A DNA stretch of 64,000 bases from Saccharomycodes ludwigii (GCF_020623625.1 NC_060203.1:1612001-1676000); one strand, 5' to 3'. Numbered from the stretch's first letter, positions 10,976 to 21,701 are shown. Numbers and translations are program-made. Notes: generated from the sequence alone by a model not told the origin.

Positions 10976-12736
10976 TTAATTTTTTCTAGTTATTCCTCGT
11001 CTTGAGCCACTACGAGATGAAGATAAGGTAGTTGGTATAAATCCATTATCGTCAGGAGTAATTGTTGAAGAAGAGTAAGAATGCGAATAATTATTCGAAT
11101 TCGTATTGTTATATGATGATGTTTGAAAATAAGAATTGTGGTTGGATTTATTTTTTTGTTTTTTCACCTCTAAATTCAATGTGATGCCATCAACGTTTAT
11201 GCTACCCCTCTCAATGGCCTTTGTTTGGTGTTCCTTATCTTCAAAATCAGCAACGGCAAATCCATTGTTCATATTAATATTCATAACCTTACCAAATTCT
11301 CTCTCTAATGCTTCAACTAAGGCATCTTTATTTGTATTGGTAGTTTTAGGAATATATATAGGATAATGGCCATTAGTGTTTTTAATTACTATACCATCGA
11401 CAGTATTAGAGGAGGAGGAAGAAGGCGAAGAAATAATAGGTGAGGATGTAGAGGTCGATGATGGTGAAATTGACAATGGCGATGATGAAGATCCCGGATG
11501 ATTATTATTTTTCTTATTCCTGTTACCGTTAATATTGCTATGGCCTGAACTATAAAACTCTTTGGGTCTATTATTGTTACTGGTATTGCTGTTGTTAGTG
11601 TTATTACAATGTTCCTTGGAATTTTTATTGCTACTGTTCTTATAATATGGGCTTCTACTATTGTTGTGTTGCAAATTATTTGAAGATGAATAGGAGGAAG
11701 AAGGCGCTGAAACAATAATTTTTGCAGATTTTGGCGGAGTTATTCCAGCACCAACTTTCCCTGCCCAACTAACAAAAGTATTATTATTAGCTACGCCAGT
11801 TTTTTCATCACTTTTCCGTTTTTCAGTGTCCTCCTCGTTTTCCCCTTTTTGGTGTTCATTCGCTGTAGCTTTATTCTCTATTTCTTGCTGGTCCTTCTTC
11901 TCCTTAATCTCAGTATTCTTTTTCTTTGTGTCGGTTGTTTCTTGCTTTGTCCTTTCCTTTTTAGATGTGACTTCTTTAGCACCATTAGAACTATTGTCTG
12001 TTTTCTCCGGAGCCTCAGCCTTTTCTGAACTCTTATTGGTATGGGTAGGAAAAGATTCGTTTTTATTATTGTTCGCAGTTGGTTTTGGTTCAATTTGACT
12101 TGTGTTTATTTCTTCCTCCTCTTTTCCCCCCTCTTGTTCCTTTTTTTCTTCAACTTCAATTTCTTTTTCTTTTGGTTCCTTTTCAGTTGATACTTCTGGA
12201 GATGTTTTATCAATAGGGGTGGCGTTATTCCCATTAATATTACTACTAGTATTGGAAACCACTACAGGACTCTTTTTCTTTATCACTGGTCTTCTCCTTG
12301 GTATAACATCATCCGGAATAAAACGAATTAAATCATTGGTAATATCATAATATCTATCTTCCAACTTTTTTAGTACAAAAGTTTGGATAAATCTATAAGT
12401 AGGAGTGTTTTCCCAGCATAACTCTCCTATAGCAACAATTAGAATACTGCTATCTTTCCCATTTCCAATACTCTGGAAATCACATGAAGTAACTTTAAAC
12501 TTCAAACGCTTGATATCTTTAGCATATTTCAGAAAGTACTGACGAATATTTGTTTCGCCTGTCAATTTGATAGTGGGTACAATATCGCTTTCTAAAACGT
12601 AATCTTTTATAGCTGGGTAATTTATGTGTGTAACTTGAGCTGTAGGTGAGTAGAAATGATGTATACTTTTCGGTTCGTCGTGTAAGTGTTTATAAAAAGT
12701 TTTTAAAAAAGCGTATCCAATATCCTGAGCAGTCAT
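10976..12736 (-). CDS. BRE5: Bre5-like Ubp3 deubiquitinase cofactor (NTF2 + RRM)
   Basis: The 586-residue product has an NTF2-like fold at about residues 1-145 (from DIGYAFLKTFYKHLHDEP to IRFIPDDV), a long Lys/Glu- and then Asn/Ser-rich middle, and an RRM at about 455-530 (YPIYIPKT ... EFGKVMNINMNNGFAVADFED). This is the layout of Bre5/G3BP proteins. In S. cerevisiae, Bre5 (YNR051C, 515 residues) binds Ubp3 and is needed for deubiquitination of Sec23 and for ribophagy. The family also associates with RNA granules. The middle region is longer than in S. cerevisiae. The position next to POP2 agrees with chromosome XIV. The frame is intact. Confidence 0.94.
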   Translation of the reverse strand: MTAQDIGYAFLKTFYKHLHDEPKSIHHFYSPTAQVTHINYPAIKDYVLESDIVPTIKLTGETNIRQYFLKYAKDIKRLKFKVTSCDFQSIGNGKDSSILIVAIGELCWENTPTYRFIQTFVLKKLEDRYYDITNDLIRFIPDDVIPRRRPVIKKKSPVVVSNTSSNINGNNATPIDKTSPEVSTEKEPKEKEIEVEEKKEQEGGKEEEEINTSQIEPKPTANNNKNESFPTHTNKSSEKAEAPEKTDNSSNGAKEVTSKKERTKQETTDTKKKNTEIKEKKDQQEIENKATANEHQKGENEEDTEKRKSDEKTGVANNNTFVSWAGKVGAGITPPKSAKIIVSAPSSSYSSSNNLQHNNSRSPYYKNSSNKNSKEHCNNTNNSNTSNNNRPKEFYSSGHSNINGNRNKKNNNHPGSSSSPLSISPSSTSTSSPIISSPSSSSSNTVDGIVIKNTNGHYPIYIPKTTNTNKDALVEALEREFGKVMNINMNNGFAVADFEDKEHQTKAIERGSINVDGITLNLEVKKQKNKSNHNSYFQTSSYNNTNSNNYSHSYSSSTITPDDNGFIPTTLSSSRSGSRRGITRKN

Positions 12737-12839
12737 TTTAAATGTTTGAGTTAATTGATGTTTTATTTTATTCCCTATTTGTTAAATTGTTCCTCTTCTC
12801 CTTTTTTTGTTATTTTTCTTCTTAATGAAAAAAGATGAA

Positions 12840-12870
<31 letters not shown>

Positions 12871-13595
12871 GGATTGAAATAAAATGGAAAACACAAAATT
12901 TTTCAATTTTTTTTTTTTTTTAAAAAAATTTTTTTCCTTTTTCCCTTCTTCCCCCTCTCGTTCGCTTTTTTTTTTTTTTTTTTTTTTTTTTATTCTTTTG
13001 GTTGGAAATGTTTTATGTTACCCGAAGAAAATTATCTTCTTCTTTTAGAATAAATCCTTGTGTATTATTAGCAATCCTTGAACCTATACTGTATTGTTAT
13101 TGTATGCCGATTTTTAACAATTATATATATATTTTTTTAATGGAATCGACCACTGCTTGAGTGGACATTTGATTAGCCCTTTTTTTTGTATGCTGTTGGC
13201 AATGAAGATACTGTAATTTATCAAATAAGTTCATATTTTGGTGAAATTCTTCATCTTCAATAGACATCTAACCCTGCACCACTTGTTTGTTTTTCATTTT
13301 CTTTTTCTTTACGAAACGTCTTTTTATCCTTTTTCCAACTAATTTCTTTTTTTTTTTTTTTTGTTTTCTCTCTCCTTTCTTTTGGAAGAATAGGTCTCAT
13401 CCGTTTTACCAAAGGTTATAAGGTAAAGTACCTATTCATATACAAATAATTAAAACAGTGATTGATTTAGTCTTGAAGGCACATTTAAGGGGAGAGAAAA
13501 AAACAGTTCATGTAAGCTTTTTTAATATTATATATATATATACATTTAGGTGAAATGAAAATTATAAATAAAAGGGACATCGATGTATATATCTA
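12737..13595. other. BRE5 promoter and POP2 3' flank
   Basis: The 859-bp gap has a trinucleotide microsatellite, poly-T runs near 12909-12920 and 12968-12990, and a (TA)n stretch near 13530-13540. No coding potential. Confidence 0.4.
12840..12871. repeat. (AAT)n microsatellite
   Basis: About ten uninterrupted AAT/ATA triplets in the BRE5 promoter, roughly 100 bp upstream of its start codon. Confidence 0.9.
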
Positions 13596-15278
13596 TTAAG
13601 CATACAAGTTGCCGGTAACAGAATTAATATTATTGCTGCCATCGATGCTTACACCGGCACTACTACCTGCCATGGCGGTACCGGCATTATTTTCGAAAAA
13701 ATCGTTGATTCCAGAAATTTGGTTTTTGTAAATCGCAAAATCTTCTCCATTAGGGAACTTACAAGCTGTTAATTTGCACAAAGAATTATAAATCATTAAT
13801 ATTAATAAGCTTTGGCCACCAGTTGTTTGAAAATGCGGGAAATTTGGGATCCCCAACTCCTCGGCCAATATTTCAATGGATCTTCTAACATTATTGTTAT
13901 TTGATATAAAAATAACACGTTTTAAACGGTTATTAATCACCTCTAGATCATAAAAGTTAGGCAAATACTGAGAAACTAACTGTAAAAAATCTTCCTTGTT
14001 ATTTGGCATAGATGCCCCACTTAAGAAATGAACTAAGTATGCTAGATGATAAGCACCTGAATATGATATCCATAAAACATTATCATTTAAAATTAAGCCG
14101 CTGTCCATGATTAATGAAGCAAATTCTTGAAATTCAATTCCATATTTTTTCAATTCACCAAAATCAATTGAATCATTAACAAGATCTAGAACAAATGGTG
14201 ATACAATTTCTTCATCCACATCATACTTAAAATTTAGTTGCCAGGTTGAAATAACGTTATCCGGTTTGTTCCCCATCTCGTCACTTAAAGAAACACCTAT
14301 TTGCATAACACTTAGTAAATCAACATTAGATCTGACAAGCTGATAGATGTAATCAGACTTGGATCTAAATTTACCAACCGGCCTAGCTAAAGTTCCTGAA
14401 AATTCGATGTTGATACTAATAACATTAAAGGTGTCTACCAATTTTCTTATATTAGCAAATTCTTCATATAAATTGTGTTTCCAAACCTGTTTGACATTCA
14501 AATGGTTCACCGGTGGCAGTAAAGAAATATCATTAGCTGTAACAAAATTCATAATATTACCTGCAGTGGAAAGTGGTGTACCTGGGTGTTGCTGCTGCGA
14601 ATTAGGGAAATGTTGTTGTTGTTCGGGTCTTAGCATAGCTCCTGGAGGTGGTGGAAGTGCCACTCCTTGTTGTTGTTGCGGAATCGGCATGCTATTCAAG
14701 TTAATATGTAACCCATCATTATTTTGGCTGTTATGATGTGCACGTGTATTAACATTGTGGAGACTATGTTGATTGTTAGCGTTCAATAAATCATTAAAAT
14801 TAATATTTGTATGATTGTTATTGGTGTTATTGTTATTATTCAAGTTGTTTAAACCAACATTGTTGCCATGGCTATTAATATTTCCATTATTATTAGTATT
14901 ATTATTATGATTACTAGTAGCACCACTATTAATACTGTTGCTATTACCAGTCGTGGTATTGCCATTATTATTGTAAGAAAGATTATTATTAGTGTTGTAA
15001 TTAGTTGAATTATAAGTGCTATTATTGTTAGCTAACATTTGTTGTAGTTGTTTTTGTTGTTGTTTTTGTAGCTTTGGATATAACATTTCATTATCATTCC
15101 TTAGTGTAATATTGTTATCAATGGACGGTGAAAACATGCTTTGTGGTACTGAAGATGGGCCATTGCCGTTACCTGGGAATGGAACTGATCTTTGCATAAA
15201 TAATGGTTGCTGTTGTGCTGGTTGGTTTTGGTGTTGAGCTTGGAGCTGATGTATTTGTTGTTGCGATGGTCCATTCAT
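13596..15278 (-). CDS. POP2: Pop2/Caf1 subunit of CCR4-NOT, with an altered active site
   Basis: The 560-residue product has a Gln/Asn-rich N-terminal region to about residue 260, then a Caf1-family RNase D-type domain. Pop2 bridges Ccr4 to Not1 in the deadenylase that shortens mRNA poly(A) tails. The domain is well conserved around TLARPVGKFRSKSDY, GNKPDNVISTWQLNF, SMPNNKEDF and the C-terminal FPNGEDFAIYKNQI. The four acidic metal ligands (DEDD in human CNOT7; SEDQ in S. cerevisiae) read N290, E292, H411 and Q489 here, so three of four acidic residues are gone. The family fold is kept, which suggests the protein works mainly as a scaffold for Ccr4. The position after BRE5 matches YNR052C. 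Confidence 0.93.
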   Translation of the reverse strand: MNGPSQQQIHQLQAQHQNQPAQQQPLFMQRSVPFPGNGNGPSSVPQSMFSPSIDNNITLRNDNEMLYPKLQKQQQKQLQQMLANNNSTYNSTNYNTNNNLSYNNNGNTTTGNSNSINSGATSNHNNNTNNNGNINSHGNNVGLNNLNNNNNTNNNHTNINFNDLLNANNQHSLHNVNTRAHHNSQNNDGLHINLNSMPIPQQQQGVALPPPPGAMLRPEQQQHFPNSQQQHPGTPLSTAGNIMNFVTANDISLLPPVNHLNVKQVWKHNLYEEFANIRKLVDTFNVISINIEFSGTLARPVGKFRSKSDYIYQLVRSNVDLLSVMQIGVSLSDEMGNKPDNVISTWQLNFKYDVDEEIVSPFVLDLVNDSIDFGELKKYGIEFQEFASLIMDSGLILNDNVLWISYSGAYHLAYLVHFLSGASMPNNKEDFLQLVSQYLPNFYDLEVINNRLKRVIFISNNNNVRRSIEILAEELGIPNFPHFQTTGGQSLLILMIYNSLCKLTACKFPNGEDFAIYKNQISGINDFFENNAGTAMAGSSAGVSIDGSNNINSVTGNLYA

Positions 15279-15285
15279 TTCCTCT

Positions 15286-15320
<35 letters not shown>

Positions 15321-15881
15321 CTCTTTTTCCCCCCTTTTGTAAGAGAATTTGTAGTTTATTAATCGAGTCGCAATTAATAAAAAGTGTTATTTAAATGAAA
15401 GAGTAGTTATCATTTTATGAGTTTTGTTTTCGTTTATAATTAACAAAATTTAACGGGATAATTTAAATTTGCCACCAATTCAAGTAATAGTCCGATGTGG
15501 TCCGAATTTCTGCGTAATGTCTTTTAATATCATTTATTGACTTATTATTACGAAAGATTATTAATTGGTATTAATTGTTAATATTACCATTTTATACAAA
15601 AAACACAATGAAATCTTTTATCAATATCTAAACATTGAGATTAAAACATTAACAATGACAAAAGAAGTTAAAAAAAAAAAAAAAACTAAACCTTAATCGA
15701 ATAAACAAATACTACGCACAATACAAGATAAAAATTTCTGCAAATATAAAAAAGGCACCTTAAATATTTTAGTAACTATATAAATACATGCATATGTGAC
15801 TAATGAAATGAAATAAATCAAAATATAAAACTATAATATACACAATATTAATAATATTCCCATCCTATTCCTCCACCTCCC
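15279..15881. other. POP2 promoter and NOG2 3' flank
   Basis: A 603-bp spacer. It starts with a poly-T run of about 28 bp at 15293-15320 and is otherwise AT-rich without features. Confidence 0.4.
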
Positions 15882-18157
15882 TTAATTGGCATCTGTCTTC
15901 AACTTTTTGGCATCACCAGTCTTTTCTTCTGTTTTATCACTTTCCAAAACTCTTTTCTTGTTATCACCAGCACCCTCTTCAGCTTCTTTTTCAGGAGGTG
16001 CTACAAACCAAGGAATTTTACCCCTGTTGAAATCATTCAATACTTGTTTAGAAACACCACTTTCATCAGGCTCACCACCTTTTAATAGACGACCTTGTTT
16101 CCTGGCCAACTTTTCTATGAACTCACCAGCGTCATTCCACCCCGATATTTCATAGGTCCTTTCTAAATATTGTCTTTTACATCTTTTTAATACTCCTGGT
16201 ATATATTGCTCTGGATTAGAAACATGTTCCACTCTCACCACACCTCTGAATAGAATATCTTCTTCTGTATCTTTAGACGATGGCGGCACAATACCAGGAC
16301 AGTCAATAAGAAAAATTCTCTTCATTAACGTGATATATTGCCAAACTTTAGTCTCACCTGGAATTGGAGCGACCTGACAAACCTTTTTTTTTCTTAAAGT
16401 GTTGATAATGGAAGATTTTCCTGTATTAGGATATCCAATGAAACCAACAGAGATCTGTTTTCTATCTTTGTGCAAAGAGGCAAATTGACGCAATAGTTGA
16501 ATCAAAGAACCCTTACCAAATGAATTGGTGATAGAAGCATGGAAAGCCAATGTTGGACGTTCTTTAGATAAGTGTTTAACCCAAGCAGCCTGTCAAAAAA
16601 AAAAAAAAATTTTTAAACATACGTAATAAGTAAACCATACAAATAACATGTAAAGGTATAATATCAGTCACGTGAACAATAAAATGTTAGTATTAAGTCA
16701 ATGAAAATAATCATAAAAAAAAAAACAAAAAAAAACAAAAGTTTGAATAAATATTACAAGGGGATAAAGAATGACATCGTGTAATTTGTTAAAAAAAATA
16801 TTGTGAGTTTCTATACTACGAGCAGTGATATAATCTAATATAAACAAAATGTTTAAAACCGCTCAACTCAAAAAGATACTCCCTGAGCAATAACATGATA
16901 ACATTGCAACCATATATTCATCAAAACGACGAATAATTGCGACGCCCTTCTTCAAAAAGTGGTTTTCAAAACGAAAACCGGAAAGAAGAAGATAGTATAT
17001 TAGCTCAGTGTTAATCTTCCAAGAATGTAACAGACCCATTTGTGGATAAAATATACAGTTACCTTGCTCCTTTCTTTTATTCTATTTTATCTCTTGTTAT
17101 ATAAAATAAAACAGAAAATAAAATAAAATAAAAAATTAAAAGAAAACACATAACTGATCAAATACGTCCTGACAAAATATCTTGGAAATAAATAATAAAA
17201 AAAAAAAAAAAAAAATTAAAGTCCATTCTTTATCCCACTCTCACACAATTTTTTGCGAAAAATTATTCAACTCTGTTTTATATTGTCAATTAATTTTCAA
17301 AAAAAAAAAAAAAAAATTGAAGCAAATTTTGTAAAACATACTGCAACCCACGTTGGAACTAAATCACATTTATTTAACACATATATTAAATGTTTATGTG
17401 GTGTTTCCTTTCTCATATATTCCTCCACAGATTTGCATCTTGTACCTAATGGATCTCTGGCATCTAATACGTGAATAACGACATCAGAAGAATCAATAAC
17501 TTTATACAACTCATTCCAAATACGTTTAGATTGTCCTTTGTGAAAAATTGCTTCTTTTGCAATTTGGGTCCAACCGTCGGCATCGGATTCTTCAGTAGTC
17601 CCACCCATTAAACCTAATGTAGCATTTAGTTCGATCTTTTCCTCAAAAGTTTTAGCATCGTTTTCAGTACTTTGTGCTAATTCTTCTAAATTTGACACTG
17701 CAACTCTAGGTTTTTTTCTTTGGGCATTTGGACCAAAAGTATTGTCAAAGGATTCTGTATCCAAAATTTTAGCTGTTGGAGAATCTTTTTGATCAGTCTC
17801 ATCCAATAAAGACATCGGTAGTTTATTCCTTCTCAACAACACCTGGTATGTATCATTTTTTTTTTCACCTAAAGCCTCTCTAAAGTGAGCTAGAGAATCT
17901 TGAGAAATAACCCTTGTATTACCAAACCAACGTCTATCCGGTTGGACCCTAGCAGTTGGTGCATCTGTGCTTTGAAAATCAGCAGCCTTTACGATATCAC
18001 CTTTGGCGTTACGGACAGCATGTCCCCCCTTGTACATATTAAGGAACTGAACTCTTTTAGCATCCCTGTAAAAATTTTCGCCTTTTACTCGTAGATTACC
18101 ATCTCTGACATCACCTTGACGTATTCTTCTTTGTTTTTCTTTCTTACCAGTACCCAT
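15882..18157 (-). CDS. NOG2: Nog2 60S-assembly GTPase, two exons
   Basis: This is a spliced gene: exon 1 at 17342-18157 (272 codons) and exon 2 at 15882-16589 (235 codons plus stop), giving 507 residues against 486 in S. cerevisiae Nog2. The intron (16590-17341, 752 bp) starts GTATGT, ends ACAG and has TACTAAC on the minus strand at 16686-16692, so all three consensus signals are present. The junction reads [15 protein letters not shown], as in S. cerevisiae. The GTPase domain is circularly permuted: NKCD (G4) at 262-265 precedes GYPNTGKS (G1) at 324-331 and DCPG (G3) at 368-371. Nog2 binds pre-60S particles in the nucleus and controls Nmd3 loading. The S. cerevisiae gene (YNR053C) has its intron at the same place. 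Confidence 0.95.
16799..17050 (-). ncRNA. Candidate intron-encoded snoRNA (snR191-like, H/ACA)
   Basis: The S. cerevisiae NOG2 intron hosts the H/ACA snoRNA snR191. The matching intron here has a block that is less AT-rich than its flanks and can fold. One clear hairpin is at 16947-16991: a 7-bp lower stem (16947-16953 with 16985-16991), an internal loop, and a 7-bp upper stem (16961-16967 with 16973-16979). A second possible hairpin spans 16805-16869 (five base pairs, 16805-16809 with 16865-16869, plus GAGC/GCTC) and is followed directly by ACA at 16802-16804, as an H/ACA 3' end would be. I could not find a convincing H box or guide match to helix 69 of 25S rRNA. Boundaries are approximate and identity rests mainly on synteny. 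Confidence 0.42.
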
Positions 18158-18708
18158 ATTGAATTTAAATTGAACAGTTTTTTACTCTGCAAATTCTTTT
18201 TATTAACAAATTATTAGTAGTAAACATTAGAAAGAATTAATTCGTTGCTTTGGGAAATGTATTATAATTTTAATAATATTTTTCAAACAGAAGAAGAAAT
18301 ACAGCTAAAAAAGAAACAAGAAAAAGAAAAGAAAAAAGAAAAAAGAAAAGAAAGAAAAGAAAAGAAAAAAAAAAAAAAAAAAAAAAGAAACGTGAATATC
18401 ATTTTGAACGTAACAGTCAGTAATCTAAAAAAAATATATACGCAGATTTTTTTTAATAATCTTTTTCTTCTTTTTTTTTATTTTCTTCTTTTTTTTTTCT
18501 TACGCTAAAAATTCAAAAACTTCAGGGCTTTTTTTTTTAGTATTAAATCATGATTACACTTTAAACCATAACAAAGTAAATGATATTATAATATTATTAG
18601 AACACAGTTATATACCAAGTTGTGTAGTATTTAAGACTATATATATATTAGGGAGGGGGAAAAAAAAAAAGTAAAACGTAGCAATAAATTTGAACTATTT
18701 GGAATTGG
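18158..18708. other. NOG2 promoter and ESF2 3' flank
   Basis: The 551-bp gap holds a long A/G-only tract at about 18285-18390 (polypurine on the plus strand, ending in some 24 A) and then T-rich DNA. No gene. Confidence 0.4.
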
Positions 18709-19599
18709 TTAAAACAAACTATTTAAAACACTATTCAACTCTTGAGATGGTTTCTTTTTTAAATCATCCGATGCATTTGCCCTATTTGTAGTAATCTTAC
18801 GTTGTTTGATACCTTGGTTATTGCTATTATTCGACACACCTTTTACCTCTTGTCCTTTCCTTTTCTTAGATTCTCTAATATTAGAAAGCATTTTGCTTTT
18901 CTCCACGTTTCTGATAAACTCACTATTAAGTTTATTAGCTTGTGATATTTCTAATTGTAGTTTGGCTTGTCTAACATCATTTTCTCTGGCAATTTGCTCT
19001 GTTAAATCAGCCCACTTAAACCCGGGCAAATATTTCACGTTCATTATATCATCATGGTAGAAACTCCCCTTTTTACCACCAATGATATTGGCGTTTAATG
19101 TACTTGCACATAGTTTGGCATCCTTCTTACGAATAAATTCTGCCCAACCTTCCTCATACATAACCTTTTTATTACCGCCAGAACGAACTCTTTGTTTATA
19201 TTTTTTTTCTTCTTCTCTTTTCAAAAACAATCTATCAACTTCACCAAACCTACTCAAGATTTGTCTCATTTTTGCTGGTTTCATATAGGGTGGAATTCTA
19301 GAAAAATAAACAACACCAGTTTTATGCTTAGATTTCTTAGTAGCTTTTAATTTCTTTAAACGATTTAGTTTCTCTTTTTTCAAGTCTTCTGGTGTTGTCG
19401 ATTTCTTATTTTCTTCCTTTTTTTCTAAACTCTTTTCCTCCTTATCATCTTCTTGGTTTATATCTGACTCTTCCTCTTCAAGTTCATTCTCTAAGTGACG
19501 ATCAATAGTTGTATTGACCTTTTTTGGATTCGATAATAATAAAGGGTTATTGTCTTCATCATCTGATGAGGAAAAATCACTATCATGCATATCTTTCAT
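18709..19599 (-). CDS. ESF2: Esf2/ABT1-like 18S rRNA processing factor
   Basis: The 296-residue product (316 in S. cerevisiae) has an acidic N-terminus, a Lys-rich stretch, and one RRM at about residues 96-190 starting GVVYFSRIPPYMKPAKMRQI. The RRM is followed by the family-typical GFKWADLTEQIARENDVRQAK helix. Esf2 (YNR054C) is a nucleolar component of the small-subunit processome that stimulates the Dbp8 helicase and is required for 18S rRNA maturation. Its place after NOG2 fits chromosome XIV order. The frame is intact. Confidence 0.94.
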   Translation of the reverse strand: MKDMHDSDFSSSDDEDNNPLLLSNPKKVNTTIDRHLENELEEEESDINQEDDKEEKSLEKKEENKKSTTPEDLKKEKLNRLKKLKATKKSKHKTGVVYFSRIPPYMKPAKMRQILSRFGEVDRLFLKREEEKKYKQRVRSGGNKKVMYEEGWAEFIRKKDAKLCASTLNANIIGGKKGSFYHDDIMNVKYLPGFKWADLTEQIARENDVRQAKLQLEISQANKLNSEFIRNVEKSKMLSNIRESKKRKGQEVKGVSNNSNNQGIKQRKITTNRANASDDLKKKPSQELNSVLNSLF

Positions 19600-19764
19600 T
19601 TTTTTTTTTAATTCCTTTTTGATCTATTATCTGTTCCTATATACTATACATCAATTTTTGTATTGTGTTAATACTTGATATCCAGAAAATGCTCTGTATT
19701 TCCACCAGTATTACTATATCACTGATAATTGATTGACTCAAATGTAAATAAATTAAATGGTAAG

Positions 19765-19799
<35 letters not shown>

Positions 19800-19943
19800 T
19801 ATCAAAATACCGTACAAAAACGATAAACAAAATTATAAAAACAAAAAAAAAAAAACAAAAAAATAAAAAAAAAAGAAATTATATATTGTTTTACATCTCA
19901 CTTTACATTTTATATTTTAACCGTTGGCATAAACTGATACATC

Positions 19944-19978
<35 letters not shown>

Positions 19979-20030
19979 GCTAACAGTGTATAGTTTAAAT
20001 TTTCATTTTTCTCACCAATCACAATTTCTT
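19600..20030. other. ESF2 promoter and BIO5 3' flank
   Basis: Contains a poly-A run of about 32 bp (19764-19795), a second A-rich tract at 19840-19876 and a poly-T run of about 30 bp (19946-19975). No coding or RNA feature. Confidence 0.4.
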
Positions 20031-21701
20031 TTATATCAATTTAGACATCCGCTTTCTATTAAATGTTTTAGTTGTAAAAAATACTGTAATACCGACTATA
20101 ATAAATACAGCAAAATAAACAACCGTGACATAATTCATATTTGAACTGTTAACAGGTAATTGATAAGGAAATGATAAAAATATTAAACAAAATAAAGACC
20201 ATAAAATGGTAATAATGTTTGAAATGAAACCAAATGTATTACTCCATTTTTTTAAAAAAGGTTGCCAAATATTACCTGTTTGAATTTCTCTAATCCTCAT
20301 TTCTTTTTGAATTTTTGCAAAAAATTTCTTTCTGCCAACAACAAATAGCAAAATAACGCAAGGAACGGCATACGATAATAACAGTAAGGCTATACAGGCG
20401 GTAATTATGGCATTGAATGCTGTAGAAGAGCCCATAAAAATACACCCGATTATGGCTACCCATATTTGGGAAAACAAATGGGAATACAAGGGCACTTTAC
20501 CTCTTTTATCAATTTCACTAATTTTCTGCCAAAATAACGACCCGTTACTTCCTATATCGTTACCTATGCCCCACAATATTCTTGATTGCCAAGTACCACT
20601 ACTGATCCCACATATACACCCACAAGTGATCGAGCAAGCTTGAAAAAAAATGGATAACTTTTTTAAACCTGTTGCTTGGTAATAAATTTCTAATATTGGC
20701 AAAATTGAGTTGACAACTGTATCTTTGTCCTTAATACAATAAAACAATCCAATAGAATACGTGAAGCTAGTGATGAATCCAATAACAACGGTGAAAATAA
20801 TTGCCTTTGGAACAAATTTTCTTGAATTGATATAACCTACTTCGTCAACCATGTGAATTGCAGAGTCAATGCCGGCAAAGGCCCATAATGGATTAATTAA
20901 CCCAACTATAAACCCCATACCGCTGGAGTTCCAGCCAGTAGTATTATCAAAATCTTTGAATATGCTACTTGCTTTGGGCCAGGGTGTGGTAGAATCTGCT
21001 CTGCAGACCAAAGAAACAACAAATGTAACTGTATATGTAAACAAGGACATATAAAGCCCCAATTGGGAAATGAATGGCAACCATCCAGCATAACAATTGA
21101 AAAACGTGAAAAATATGTTTAAAGCTTCATAGCAAACAAATAAGTGCCAATGCTTTAATTCATATTCTAAGTTATTGAATTGATACAAACCTATAATACT
21201 ATAGGATAGGGATGAGCAAACTGACGCAGTGGTAAAAATTGCTCCACAATAATTTAACAGACCAGCAAATAATGAAATATAGTATTGTGGGATAGAAGTT
21301 ATCTCAATGTCCTTAGCGCAACAATACTGTTCTAATTCATATTCCTCATTATCATAATCTATTTCCAATGAATCATCAAACTTCGTATCATTAGTTTTGC
21401 TAACTTGCAACATTTTTAAACACCAAAAATATGCACCGCTAGAGTTTGGTAACCAACTAACAAACTCGGATAATGACCAAGCACAGAAAACTGTAAAGAA
21501 ACAACCAATGATTAATCCGTAAATGATTAATAGGGGACCACCACTGTATAGACCAACCACTAAGGCACTCGAAACACCTAACCAGGAATTAGTTAATGAA
21601 AAGGCAATACCTAGCAAAGAAAACAAATTAAAATTTTTACTTAATTTAGTGCTTGATACAGTTTGTACTTCATTAATTATTTGAAGATTCTTTTCACTCA
21701 T
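20031..21701 (-). CDS. BIO5: Bio5-like 7-keto-8-aminopelargonate permease
   Basis: The 556-residue membrane protein belongs to the amino acid-polyamine-organocation family with about a dozen hydrophobic segments. It matches S. cerevisiae Bio5 (YNR056C, 561 residues) along its length, including SGGPLLIIYGLIIG near the N-terminus, LNYCGAIFTTASVCSSLS, DNTTGWNSSGMGFIVGLINP and IIGCIFMGSSTAFNAIITAC. Bio5 imports the biotin precursor KAPA at the plasma membrane, feeding Bio3 and Bio4. It is followed on its promoter side by BIO4 in the same orientation and BIO3 in the opposite one, as in S. cerevisiae. The usual S. cerevisiae neighbour HOL1 (YNR055C) is absent. Confidence 0.95.
   Translation of the reverse strand: MSEKNLQIINEVQTVSSTKLSKNFNLFSLLGIAFSLTNSWLGVSSALVVGLYSGGPLLIIYGLIIGCFFTVFCAWSLSEFVSWLPNSSGAYFWCLKMLQVSKTNDTKFDDSLEIDYDNEEYELEQYCCAKDIEITSIPQYYISLFAGLLNYCGAIFTTASVCSSLSYSIIGLYQFNNLEYELKHWHLFVCYEALNIFFTFFNCYAGWLPFISQLGLYMSLFTYTVTFVVSLVCRADSTTPWPKASSIFKDFDNTTGWNSSGMGFIVGLINPLWAFAGIDSAIHMVDEVGYINSRKFVPKAIIFTVVIGFITSFTYSIGLFYCIKDKDTVVNSILPILEIYYQATGLKKLSIFFQACSITCGCICGISSGTWQSRILWGIGNDIGSNGSLFWQKISEIDKRGKVPLYSHLFSQIWVAIIGCIFMGSSTAFNAIITACIALLLLSYAVPCVILLFVVGRKKFFAKIQKEMRIREIQTGNIWQPFLKKWSNTFGFISNIITILWSLFCLIFLSFPYQLPVNSSNMNYVTVVYFAVFIIVGITVFFTTKTFNRKRMSKLI

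Noticed and set aside
17253-17474. A 73-codon plus-strand frame at the NOG2 5' splice site
   Set aside because: It is antisense to exon 1 and to the intron start; the spliced gene explains the region.
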